Positions 1-10,046 of a stretch of DNA of 64,000 nt are shown here, in pieces. Each line of letters begins with the position of its first letter. Within the stretch, counting starts at the first letter, position 1. Both the position numbers and the translations under genes were made by a program. The stretch is from Phialocephala subalpina (taxonomy: Eukaryota > Ascomycota > Leotiomycetes > Helotiales > Mollisiaceae), in the NCBI GenBank assembly GCA_900073065.1, contig FJOG01000041.1:334677-398676 (forward strand). Direction: 5' to 3'. A model generated the notes under the pieces. It had not been told where the DNA came from, did no database searches, and worked only from the letters and a program-made list of their open reading frames with translations.

Positions 1-300
1 ATCCCTACGGTAATATTAAGTCTATAATTATCCTTTAATAATTAATAAATTTATCGACTTTAAAGCTATAAATTATAAATTTATTCTCTATAATATATCG
101 AATATTTCTCGATATATTATAAATAACTACTATATAATACAAGGCTATAATACTGTAACAAATTGTGCACTCTATAATCGAGATTTTGAAGCATATTCCA
201 TTCTATATTTATCAATTGATCTATTCTAGAATGCCTCTTATTTTTTTGCTTATCTACTAATACTCAAATATACCATTATTCCCAAATCTAATTCTCGTAT

Positions 301-410
301 ATATGCCTGCCTCTTTTCCTTCTTTGCCTCCTTTTCTTCTCTGCCTCTTTTCCTTCTCTGCCTCCTTTTCTTCTCTGCCTTCTTTCTTTCTCTGCCTGCC
401 TCCTTATTTA
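301..410. repeat. Pyrimidine-rich degenerate tandem repeat
   Basis: Repeated blocks of the form TGCCTC followed by TTTTCCTTCT or CTTTTCTTCTC give an almost pure C/T strand for about 100 bases, with a period of roughly 14 to 28. The function is unknown; it sits between AT-rich sequence and the minisatellite. Confidence 0.7.
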
Positions 411-530
411 TTTACTTCCTCGATTATAAGTTTCCTCGGCTCGATAAGTTCGTTCGATCGTTCTATAAGACTTCAAAATTAAACAGAGTTTTTAAGAGGG
501 AGTAACGCGTACCTCTAATAACAATGCTTA

Positions 531-756
531 TGCCAAAAGTCCAATGGCAGAAGTCTAGTGGCAAAAGTCCAGTGCTTATAGTCTAGTGCCAGTGCCAGAG
601 GTCCAGTGCCAGAGAGTGCCAATGCCAGAGAGTGCTAGTGCCAGAGAGCGCTAGTGCTAGAGAGTGCTAGTGCCAGAGAGTGCCAGTGCTAGTGGTCCAA
701 TCCAAGGAGTGCAGTTGATGGGAGTGCAGTTGATGGGAGGAGTGCAGTTGATAGGA
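531..756. repeat. Minisatellite of AGTGCCAG-type units
   Basis: Repeats of AGTGCCAGAG or AGTGCTAGTG run through 590-690. They are followed by about three copies of a unit like GGAGTGCAGTTGATG at 706-755. Copies differ by C/T changes, which suggests mutation after expansion. Confidence 0.75.
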
Positions 757-1314
757 GAAAGCATAAGCCACGTAAATGAACCTCCGCGTCAGCCAATAAT
801 AGAAACGTTTTGGCCCACTTAGTGCTACGCTCGAGCGCTTCTCTTCGATTCATACCTCATTTTAATAGCTCGTAAAAGCAAAGCTTTTTGGAATCCGGTA
901 ATAAAAGACAAAAGAAGCTTTACGAGCAACTTATTTAATTATTATTTATCGAACTAATCGATGTCTACGAAGTTACGAATATAATTTAATCGAAATTTTA
1001 TTCAAGTCGATTCGATTTATCGATTTTAAGTCTATAATCTCTTTCTGTTTTTTGGACTTTATAAACAAATTTCTATTTTATCGATATTAAGTAGATAAAT
1101 ATCGATAATAGCTTTATATCTTAATAGGCCGCAAAAACTAATTATAGATTTATTCTTATTATAATAGACTAATAGCCTATAGAAATATCCAGAAAGTTGT
1201 AAATATGGACCCCGTGCCTCCGTAGGGAATCTGCCTTGATTGTTGTGTTTGGTAGAGAGATTATAAGGGGATGACAGTATGAAGGGCGAGGGAGGGGTGA
1301 TGAGTGGGGGATTA

Positions 1315-1550
1315 ATTGCTTGGAAGTTTGAGCAATGAGCAGGTGGGAAACCATGGGATGGGAAGGCGTACGTGTAATGTATTTGTTGGGATGTCAAGCG
1401 ACGTTAGAGATTTTGGAAAGCGAGTGGGACAATGCGTACTTGAGATTACAAGTTGTGGGAGAAGAGAGGGGGGAGGAGGGAGGAGGGGGAATGATTGAGG
1501 TTGATTGGAGTTTGAAATAGGAGATTGCTTGGGAGTTTGAGCAATGCGCA
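1315..1550. repeat. Direct repeat of 27 nt, copies 209 nt apart
   Basis: The copies at 1315-1341 and 1524-1550 both begin ATTGCTTGG and share 25 of 27 bases. The sequence between them is G-rich and low in complexity. This looks like a local duplication. Confidence 0.6.
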
Positions 1551-1841
1551 CATGGATTGGAGGAAAGGGGGTTGTTCAGATGCCAATAGATGTCGGGTAA
1601 CAAACGGACATTGGGTCTAGGTACTTAAGATGAGATGTCTGTCCTGAGTTGGGATGGTAAGACATTGCCTGATGACGTTGCATTGTATGGGTAAACCAAT
1701 AATCTTTTGAAAGACACTTCCCCATATTTGCATATCAAGATTTCATCAACTATTGTATCAACACTAAAAGAGACACCAATCTCCCAAAATCGCTTGCTTC
1801 GTTGATAAAAACGATCTCCCCAGCTCGAATACCAAGGCCAA

Positions 1842-2662
1842 TTACCAATATGGACAAGACCAGTTCATGTAAGGCCCCGCAGCAGTAGCCTCATACAAAG
1901 GCGGAAAATCAAACGTCAAGCTTGCACTTTCCTTCACACTCTCATCAATACTATACACAACAGCGAAATTGAAAAGTTCATTCGTGACATTGCGACACAC
2001 ATCTGGATGTATCTCCTCCCAGGCCCCAGGTTCGTAACTAGGACCAAATGTGCCGAGGACCTCGCATCCAACCAAGGAAGGGAAGCTGTGCACGACATTG
2101 TTCCAAGTGGGACGTTGATGAGGCCAGATGAGTGTCCGAGCAGCGACGATGGCAGAGCCGGTGTGGTGGAAAGGAGTGGTGCTGTTGCAGGGAATTCTGA
2201 AATTCAGAGAGCAGGTTCTATCGCCGAAACCTCCCCAACCTCCTAGATTTGCCACGGTGAAGATTCTGCTGCGTGGACCTTTCTTGGCCTTGCCATTCGT
2301 GACTTTTCCATAGTTAGCCTAACATTTCCCTTAGGTTTCCTAAGATAGGAAATAAGCTCACTTGGAATTTGATTTCCATCTGCATCATGCTCGACCTCAT
2401 CGTCGACTATCTGCGAGACTTCAAAGGTGCGTTTTGTGTAGTCTTGTTCTTTGCTAAAGTTTGGGTAATCCTCATATATAGTGTGCATATCGCCATATCC
2501 CCATGCGCAAGTCTTAATGGGAGGACATGATGTTGGGAGCCCTCCTGCAGAAGTAGAGGTAGAGGAAGAGGAAGTGGAAACGGAAACGCAGGCGGAAAGA
2601 ATGTCGGAAGCGGCCTTTTCAATAAAAGAGGCAAGCACGACCAGGCCAATTGACAAAAGCAT
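1842..2662 (-). CDS. Small secreted cysteine-containing protein
   Basis: Two exons (2662-2362 and 2302-1842) flank a 59-nt intron with donor GTGAGC and a GCTAAC branch; the acceptor is AAAG rather than the usual YAG. The product is 253 residues. The ATG at 2662 was chosen because it starts a hydrophobic signal-peptide-like stretch (MLLSIGLVVLASF); the open frame upstream has no ATG. A Ser/Thr-rich linker follows. The rest holds about eight cysteines and N-glycosylation sequons (NST, NVT, NWS), fitting an extracellular, disulfide-bonded protein. I do not recognise the family. An effector-like or cell-wall role would be speculation. Confidence 0.6.
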
Positions 2663-3468
2663 GATTCCAAGAAGTTTGTGCCTTGTAGGATTTTGATGTC
2701 GAGAATGGCGTAGTTTTCTTGATCCGAGAAACAAAAAAAGTAGAAAGTAGAAAGCTTAAGCTGATACTTAAGTGTGCGGGAGCATGCAGATCAGTTACTC
2801 CTATCAGTGCTCTTATCTGAAGAAACGACGATGTTAAGTTTTCCTGCGCTCATTGCGAACCGACTCACCCGTTTGCAGCGCTGTGGCGTCTCCAACCTTG
2901 GACGGAAGCTGTTTATGGCACTCTTTATCGATTTTCTTTGCGCCACTTAGCACATTGTATGCCGTCTCATACAACAAATGTCAATGCTTCACGCGACAAC
3001 GTGATGAATGGACAGGGTATGAATCGTGAAGCGGGGGTCTTATCATATCATTTTTGTCGAGTTTAGCGATAATCCCTGGGAAGCCCATACAGGCCCCCAA
3101 GGATCCCGAACTGGACCCTCATGAAAATAGATCCCACATTATATTATCTGTTCCGCTGCGGCCATGTCCCACAAGAATTTGAGAAAATGATAAATGAGGA
3201 AGAGTTGAGGAGTTAAAAGACGAAGTTTCTTAGTAAGCCAAGGCTTGAAACTAGACCAATGAAATAGATTGAATGTTCTGCAATAAGATAAAAATAGAAA
3301 TTAACCTTCGTGATCAGGCTGTCGAGAGTCTGGCGTCCTTGAGATAAGAAACTTTACAGAAGCTGCTTTACTCGCCTACAGTAATTCAGTACAGGAACGG
3401 ATTCTATAAGCGGTTCGTACTAGTAGGGACTTGTCTAGACGTGCGACTTGGAACTAACTGCAAGGCAG
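2663..3468. other. Intergenic, divergent promoter region
   Basis: No coding signal is seen. The stretch separates the minus-strand secreted protein from the plus-strand HET gene, so it should contain both promoters. No specific regulatory motif could be identified. Confidence 0.5.
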
Positions 3469-5454
3469 ATGGACACGCTGTATTCCGTTCTCAATGAAGA
3501 GAATCGCGAAGTCAGGCTCCTTACCATCCAGCCTTCTTCAATCTCAGAGCGAGTCCTTCAATGTTCGCTCCAGACCGTTTCATTGAAAGATGATCCCCAA
3601 TTTGCAGCACTGTCATACGTGTGGGGTGATGCTGCTGTCACAGAGAAGGTCGTCATCAATGGAGTCTCAATGGCAGTGACGACAAACTTGGCCGCTGCTT
3701 TTCGATCGCTGTGGATATGCTGGTCAAAGGACGAAGGAAATCCAGTTCAAGAGTTGCCAGTACTTATCTGGGTAGATGCAATTTGTATCAACCAGCAGGA
3801 TGTGCATGAAAGGAATTCCCAAGTCCGACTTATGCGGGATATCTATCGAAGCACGGCGAAAGTAGTTTCATGGTTAGGACCAGAAGCAGATGGAAGCACT
3901 GAAGTGATATCTATCTTTCGATCAATAGCTTCCGAGCGCTCCCAATTGGCCGAAGATGATGATCAATTTGAGTGGGTGCAAAGATATCCTCATCTCATGG
4001 AAGACTCTTATCACACCAAACGAGCTGCTTTGAAAGCTACATACCGGTCTACTTGTATACAGGCATTATGGAGGCGAGACTATTGGAGACGCACGTGGAT
4101 TCTCCAGGAGATTGTTCTGGCCCGTGATGTTTTGATTATGTGTGGCGAGGAGTGCATTTCATGGCAGGATGTGGCGGCCGTTGATAAGTGGTTGGGAGCT
4201 ATTAAGATCAATGATGAACATCCCCCGTTCATGCGAAATTTCCTAATGCCTCACTTGGCCCTTTTGGCGAGTAAAATGCGAGGGCCAGTGGAGATGATCG
4301 AAACGCTACGAAAGCTGTGGCATACCCCAAGTAGCGACTCAGAAATCAAGAGAGCCAGTCTCCAGATCTTGAGAGAAAACGCGAGTCTCCGTGCCACTGA
4401 TCCCAGAGACAAAATATACGGTCTTTTGGGTCTTATGTGCTTTGATATAGTTCCTGACTATTCCAAGCCCGTTCGAGATGTCTTTACCGAAGCAGCTGCA
4501 AAACATCTGGAATATTTTGGATTGAGAGAAACTCTGAATCAAGCGGGTATTGGGTACGAAGACACGTTTGGTCTACCTTCTTGGGTGCCAAATTGGAACA
4601 ATTTGCCAAGGTATTGGAACCAGGCTTCAGGTATCCTCATGGCGACCACCAAAACAGTTGACTTCGTTCTCGACAAGTCAAAGCCCGAAGCTCTAAAGGT
4701 CCTTGTCTTCCAGCTTGGTAAGATTACAGATCTCGAGCCGGTGGACTTTCCCGATCAGGGTTCTCAGGAGATGTCAAAGAGAGTCCTAGACTTCTGCCAG
4801 AACGCCTTGGCTAGATATGGTGATAGACCTTATCCCACTGGCATCCCTATTCTTCAGGCTATCTTAAGACTAGTCCTTGAGAGTAGAGCCTTGATTTCGC
4901 ACCCTAATCCGGGTCCAGGAGTTGGGATTGGGCAGCTCGATGTTCCAAGCGAAACTTTCTTCCATCTTGCCTTAGCTTTTGAGTTTTTGCTCTGTATTGC
5001 TGGTTCTCCTATACCGGCAACGGACGACGAGACCTTTCCCCATAACAGTTCGTTCGCGAAAAACCTACACAGGCTAGGGATACCTACTGATGAAAGATAC
5101 CATTACTATTTTTCAAAGTTGTTTCTAGGAAGTGATGGTCTTCTGGGATTCTGGAAAGACAAAGAGAAGCCATTAAAACCCTCGACGCTAGCAGAAATCG
5201 ATATCGAGGGGGGAATGAGGCATAACCTTACTGGAAGGAAAGTCTTTTATGCAGAAAATTGGTACATTGGTATCGGGCCACCTGCAATAAAACATGGTGA
5301 TTATGTATGTGCGATTGCGGGCTGCCCCTTTCCTGTTATCTTACGCGAAGATCTCGATGGGATCAAATATGTCGGTAGATGTTGTATTGAGGGTTGGAAG
5401 CAGTTTGTTGAAGAGGTGAACTGGGGCTTCTGCCAGGAGATCGAAATTCATTGA
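3469..5454 (+). CDS. HET-domain protein (heterokaryon incompatibility family)
   Basis: A single exon encodes 661 residues from the ATG at 3469; the open frame extends a few codons upstream but only from TTG. The HET domain is clear. Block 1, LSYVWGD, is near residue 50. Block 2, IWVDAICINQQD, is near residues 100-111, followed by LMRDIYRS and SWLGPEADGS near 134-143. The C-terminus (YIGIGPPAIKHGD, then VILRED) matches the usual tail of these proteins. HET-domain proteins take part in fungal nonself recognition and can trigger cell death when incompatible strains fuse. The partner and trigger cannot be read from the sequence. A second HET gene lies at 13602. Confidence 0.93.
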   Translation: MDTLYSVLNEENREVRLLTIQPSSISERVLQCSLQTVSLKDDPQFAALSYVWGDAAVTEKVVINGVSMAVTTNLAAAFRSLWICWSKDEGNPVQELPVLIWVDAICINQQDVHERNSQVRLMRDIYRSTAKVVSWLGPEADGSTEVISIFRSIASERSQLAEDDDQFEWVQRYPHLMEDSYHTKRAALKATYRSTCIQALWRRDYWRRTWILQEIVLARDVLIMCGEECISWQDVAAVDKWLGAIKINDEHPPFMRNFLMPHLALLASKMRGPVEMIETLRKLWHTPSSDSEIKRASLQILRENASLRATDPRDKIYGLLGLMCFDIVPDYSKPVRDVFTEAAAKHLEYFGLRETLNQAGIGYEDTFGLPSWVPNWNNLPRYWNQASGILMATTKTVDFVLDKSKPEALKVLVFQLGKITDLEPVDFPDQGSQEMSKRVLDFCQNALARYGDRPYPTGIPILQAILRLVLESRALISHPNPGPGVGIGQLDVPSETFFHLALAFEFLLCIAGSPIPATDDETFPHNSSFAKNLHRLGIPTDERYHYYFSKLFLGSDGLLGFWKDKEKPLKPSTLAEIDIEGGMRHNLTGRKVFYAENWYIGIGPPAIKHGDYVCAIAGCPFPVILREDLDGIKYVGRCCIEGWKQFVEEVNWGFCQEIEIH

Positions 5455-5921
5455 ATGGGGAAGTACACATCTACTATAGGCAGACATGACTTTTCTTGCT
5501 CTCTCAAGTGCTCACACTATAATATAACTATCTCTTCTAGAGTCAGGCAAGCAGCTTTGGTCGTGCACAATTCGTTGCACTAATCGCTGCGAAAGGTGGA
5601 GTATATGACCCTCAAAATATTGATGTCTTACTCCGTTTGTACGATAAGACACCCACTTTGTCATGGACATGGACAAAGACGTAAATACTTATCGGCTTCA
5701 AGAATAAAGGTTCTCTCGTCGTCCCGTGATTCTAATTATATGCATGTTAAAACTGTTTGCCTAGTCCTCGAGGAGATTACTTCCCTCTTTCAAATCATGC
5801 GCTATGAATATTAAAGCACGACTCGCATGGGGCTCGCACAGGCTTGAGACTTCCGCATAAGACAAAAATCAGCTTCTGTTGGAATAGATATCACGTGTTT
5901 TAGGCTATAGGCCTAGCGTGA

Positions 5922-5946
5922 GCCTGCTCTCCATTAAAGAGCAGGC
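5922..5946. repeat. Perfect 9-bp inverted repeat
   Basis: GCCTGCTCT and AGAGCAGGC are separated by seven bases, so either strand could form a short hairpin. It lies about 470 bases past the HET stop codon, too far for an obvious termination role. Confidence 0.6.
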
Positions 5947-6220
5947 CTCGAGCTCTTAGACAAGACAAGACAATAATGAACCAGCACTGCTTTTACTTTA
6001 CGACCTACCCTCCATCATAGACGCGTACGCCTAAGTGATACGTATCTCCGATTGTAACGACAATTGGAATTTTGTTTGATGCTAAGGAGATGGAGCAGAT
6101 TGAGCTCGCCGTCTCGATATTCGTGTTGCGGATAAATTCGGACTAGCGTGATAAATTGAGGTGTGCTATAAAGACTGACTATTCTAACTCTACAGTGGAC
6201 AGGTACGCTGAATTTATAAG

Positions 6221-6300
6221 CCTCAGGGCCCTATAGGGCCTGTGGCAATAGGCCCTGCCAGGGCCTTCCACGCCACTAGTGGCGCCGGGGCCTCAGGCTA
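6221..6300. repeat. Cluster of GC-rich palindromes
   Basis: A perfect 14-nt palindrome (GGCCCTATAGGGCC) lies at 6227-6240. Further GGCCCTGCCAGGGCC-like and CCACTAGTGG palindromes follow within 60 bases. The composition is unlike the flanking DNA. It could be a structured repeat or a remnant of a small mobile element. Confidence 0.55.
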
Positions 6301-7293
6301 CAACAATTCGAGGCCGGAACTGGTGTCACGTGCCTGACTTTTATGATGGCATCATTACCTATCATGGAAGGCTCTGTATTGAATGTCTGGTATCCATTTC
6401 CTCCTTACGTTCTCCGGAATGTCTGGAATGGCTTCAGAGGACTTACTTTGGGAATAAAATGCCTGTCAAGCACACCTCACCAAGTGTTTCCATGGCATTG
6501 AACTTTCAATCCATCGTACCCATACGAAGACCATATATCTCGTTGAGTATCTATCATACTCAGAGTTGTTCAAGGTTATTCGTGTAACGGTCACAGCTCG
6601 ATGACAGTCTCAGGCTGAGCCTCGGGGAAGTGTTGCATATTGAAATCCCGTGTTGCCATACATCACGGCATATCGGCGACGACATACGGTTCCGGATAGC
6701 CAGCGTGCAGAACTATCGAAAGTCCAGCCTCTGTACAGCATTTTCGAATCCTTGTAATATCTACAAAGCTGAGGGAAAGTTTGGGACGAAGTTCTGAACC
6801 GAGAAGCTCGAGCTAGTTCATGGTGACGTGGTGACGCGTTTTGACCCTGAATTTCCCTTCGACATGATGTCCTTGACGGGTCGGTCGCGACACTTATTTG
6901 GTAGAAGTTTCGCAGTCTCGATAGGACTCTTTTATTGTCTCTTGGATATTGGAATATCGTCTTTTGGTAAAGTCTTGCCCTTCCAAATATCCGCCATCTC
7001 CGCACCCCGTTCTTCAGCGACTCTGCGCAAGACTTCAGCGAAAACAGAGAACGATATCCTTACGAAAGACAACAACAGTCACATTTTGTTGACAGCAATA
7101 AGACAGCGTCGCATACTCACCCAATACACGTCTACTCCAATACCCCACGACGAAAGCCTCCTTCGTCCTCCCACCCCAGCTTCTCCGATTATTTCCTCCT
7201 TTCGTAATCTAGTCATACAGTCCTCCTACTACCTACGAAGAATATTGGGGCAATAATCTTCGAGACAGATAGAAATATCTGGATCTGGCTATA

Positions 7294-8382
7294 ATGGCGC
7301 CGTCACAGCAACCTGCTAGTGCATCTGCTGGCGGAAGACCAGAAGATAGAACTGCCACCATCAGTACAGCGGCACCTCCAGGTCGCATATACATCCACCT
7401 ACAATCTCTCATCGAAGCCGGAAGTGCCGCATACAAAGCGGAGATCTTTGCCTTGAGAGAGGATCCACGAAAGGCAATGGCCGCCTTTAGTGACTATTGC
7501 GAGCACCATCCGGCAATGAACCGTCGCAGACAACCTAGCAACTTGCAAAAGCACTGGTGGTGGGGTGTATGCAACGCCGTTATGTTCTCGCACAGGCGCT
7601 TCTTCTTCTGGAGATCATGCAGCGAGCAGCTGAGCAAAGTGCGGAAGCTCCGGGTCAAGAGGAAGCAAGACTCGTCCACTACGAATCTTCGTCCCGAAGA
7701 TTACGTCCGTGAAATCGCTACATTGTTGGCTTTCCTGTCCATGATGCACGCAACTTGCCTGGCTCGTGAGCTTAAACTGTTATTGCCAGGATCACCGGGG
7801 ATGAGAGGTCTATTCTCTTACAAAAAAGACGACACATCTGAGAACCCAAAGCTCATACCTTCAGAAGATCTTCCGCTCACGAATCTTTCGGTGTTGCTAT
7901 GCGGCCAAAATGGCTATCACACAACAGCACTAGATGAGATCATCCGCCTCCTCAGCTCCACAGAGGTGTCTCAGAATACCTCCCGCTTGGTGCTGATGAT
8001 ACTTTCGGACCTACAGGTCGTTCAGATCCTCCTTGATCATCTGATCCAGCCTTCCCATGAATGGACAACAGGGCTACAAAACGAAAAGGGTGCTATCCTC
8101 CGCACACCAAATGCAATGATCACAGAACTCGGCATCACCGCCATGTGGCTTCGGAAAGTGGAGGCGGCTCTTCGGCTTTCTTCTCATCCTGATTTCGAAC
8201 AGGACATGAAGGCCAAAGAGGAGCGGCACTTGGAATTGCCCCTCCAAGTTGGGTTGCCGAACTACTTGGATGGAATCTGGAAAAGTATCGACGACGTGTC
8301 CTACAACATCGTTGGATGGAGTCTGAAAGAAAAATTCAACCCCATGTTCAAGAACAGTGACGGGCTTAAGAAGGCAAAATAG
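7294..8382 (+). CDS. Uncharacterised helical protein, family member 1
   Basis: The intact frame encodes 362 residues from an ATG and is mostly predicted helix. I believe it belongs to an uncharacterised family frequent in leotiomycete genomes. The supporting block is FALREDPRKA (near residue 49), then a tryptophan-rich stretch (KHWWWGVCNAV). The stretch PGMRGLFSYKKDD aligns with PGMRDLYLLEESD of the copy at 19147, and ILSDLQVVQILLDHL aligns with ILSDLMLIDHL of the same copy. GIWKSIDDV followed by SLKEKF matches VWKTFDEHF and SLKELL in the 42 kb copy. The N-terminal module with NPEDLC seen in the other copies is missing here. The function is unknown. The stop at 8380 may be genuine or a lesion, because related sequence continues downstream. 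Confidence 0.7.
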   Translation: MAPSQQPASASAGGRPEDRTATISTAAPPGRIYIHLQSLIEAGSAAYKAEIFALREDPRKAMAAFSDYCEHHPAMNRRRQPSNLQKHWWWGVCNAVMFSHRRFFFWRSCSEQLSKVRKLRVKRKQDSSTTNLRPEDYVREIATLLAFLSMMHATCLARELKLLLPGSPGMRGLFSYKKDDTSENPKLIPSEDLPLTNLSVLLCGQNGYHTTALDEIIRLLSSTEVSQNTSRLVLMILSDLQVVQILLDHLIQPSHEWTTGLQNEKGAILRTPNAMITELGITAMWLRKVEAALRLSSHPDFEQDMKAKEERHLELPLQVGLPNYLDGIWKSIDDVSYNIVGWSLKEKFNPMFKNSDGLKKAK

Positions 8383-8485
8383 ACTAGCCCTAAACCTGTC
8401 TTGAAGGCATTCATCCCTACTCAACAAGCAGAGAGAAGCTTACTCGCATTCGAAACGTTCCTCTATTAGCCTGCGTCGACCACCG

Positions 8486-9251
8486 GTGATGCTCTGGAGG
8501 TTTCCTTGCCCTATTCTTCCCCTTGGTAAGGGCTTGCCTAAGGATACACCTTCCCCCCTCGAGAGTCCAAGCAAAATGGAAGAGGAGGATATCCCCAAGC
8601 TAGATCTTCCTTTGAAGGCTGATGGCAAAGAGGAGGCTGGACATGGCCAAGAAACACTCCAACTCCGGCTGCCAGACATCATAGTGAAGGGATGAGTGTG
8701 GAGACAGAGGTGGAGACATCAGAGCACAGTATCCATGCTGCAGTCAAGACGGCGAAAGACAGCTCGCCGCAAGTTCGGACCACTAGCGACAGCGCCCATA
8801 GTGCAGCTCTTGAACCAGATCATTTGCAGTCAAGGGTCTTCTCGACTCGCTACCAGATGGAATTTCCGAGCCATGAGCTACAGAAGCAAGTCCAAGAGTT
8901 CGACCAGTCAACAGCGAGAAACCAGCCCATCGTGTTTACCGAGATGCCATGCAAGATACTATCGATACGCCAGCGATACCCTCTCGCCCGGTGCAGAAGA
9001 TCCGGGTCAATAAAAGATCATTGGCAACCTTTACGATCTTGTTGCCGGAGTTGAGTAATAAACTTCTCTGGGAAGACACGAAGAAAGCGATGGGTGACGC
9101 TGGATTCGCTGTTATGCCTGCTAAAGGCGAGGACTGCCGTTGGATCTTCATTCCCAAACCGGAGCTGGGATTGAAGAACATATCCGTTCACGCCTCGCAT
9201 GAAGCAGAGATACGGCGGCAGACTGTTCTCGACATGCGGAAACACATCTGA
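8486..9251 (+). pseudogene. Frame-broken C-terminal part of family member 1
   Basis: Three open segments in different frames (8486-8695, 8692-9054, 8949-9251) follow the 7294 gene. The last encodes a compact module with AMGDAGFAVMPA and CRWIFIPKPE. It matches ALGEVGFSVVAI and SRWEFRPVRK near the end of the broken copy at 20.5 kb. This suggests the module once formed the C-terminus of the same protein. I could not find convincing introns that join the segments, so decay by small insertions or deletions is the simplest reading. A separate spliced gene cannot be excluded. Confidence 0.5.
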
Positions 9252-10046
9252 GATGAGTACGGACGGACTCTAGAGAGTTTCGCCCTGAGAGGAGCCAAAG
9301 ATCAGGAATGATCTCTGATAGCAGTTCTGGCGGGTGTGTGGAATTGTGACGAAAGAATTTGTTTGGAGTAACACGTCAACGTGGTGCTGCAGCCTGCTGG
9401 TAACTTGGATGTCATTCTGGGTACAGTTTTTGGTATTGGATTCTGGGCTTTGAGAACGCCATGGAAGGCTGAATTGAATATTGTGGGAGTGGGTAGTATT
9501 TGATTCCTATGTGGGGGGGCGTGTTTGAGCGTGAGCCCTTGTGGTTGTCTTAAATATTGAAACAGGACATGGTTGTCTTACTCAATACAATACATATTTT
9601 ATATCATATGTCATGTTGGGAAGGGAAACTTGCACTAGTTCTATCTCGGCCTATAGTTGGGATAACTGATTGTCTAGTTAATCATTATGAAATCCATACA
9701 AAGGAAAAGGTACTTGAGATCTTCTCGCCGTTTCGCCGCTCGGGAGCTCGCCCATTCCCAAAAGGAATAAATTAGGTTGCTGCAGCCCCTTCGGCGCCAA
9801 GGATTTCGGTGGGGGCATCATCGTGACTTGGCGAGAGCTTTTCATCGGGTCGGCCCTTCCTGCGCTGTTCAACGAAAGGCCAATCGTTCAATGTTGGATG
9901 CCTGGAGAATCCCTTTGCATGTACAAATAACGTATTGTCATTTAGTTGAATTCAAGTAGGAATGACTGGTTTTGTTTCAGTAAAGCCTGAAAAGCGGCCT
10001 AAAAGCACAGACTACTGCCGCTAAGCTCACTAATAGCAAGCCGAAA
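9252..10046. other. Intergenic, no gene seen
   Basis: Short frames on both strands lack motifs. The stretch just upstream of 10047 should hold the kinesin promoter, but no specific element stands out. Confidence 0.5.

Larger units (their letters stand above)
1..1841. other. Gene-free AT-rich and repeat-rich left end
   Basis: No convincing coding region is visible. Positions 1-300 and 900-1190 are very AT-rich with many TA steps, as in RIP-damaged transposon remnants. Between them lie a pyrimidine-rich repeat, a minisatellite and, further right, a short direct repeat, listed separately. The small open frames here are low in complexity and overlap on both strands. Confidence 0.6.
5455..7293. 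other. Intergenic with GC-rich palindromes; no clear gene
   Basis: No open frame shows recognisable protein motifs. Overlapping frames on both strands at 6610-7256 have no supporting features; the minus strand near 6640-6800 could be a worn gene fragment, but I cannot name it. Hairpin-forming sequences at 5922-5946 and 6221-6300 are listed separately. Confidence 0.45.

Noticed and set aside
6610..7256. Overlapping frames of 131 and 142 residues
   Set aside because: Biased composition and no family match; at most a worn gene fragment on the minus strand.
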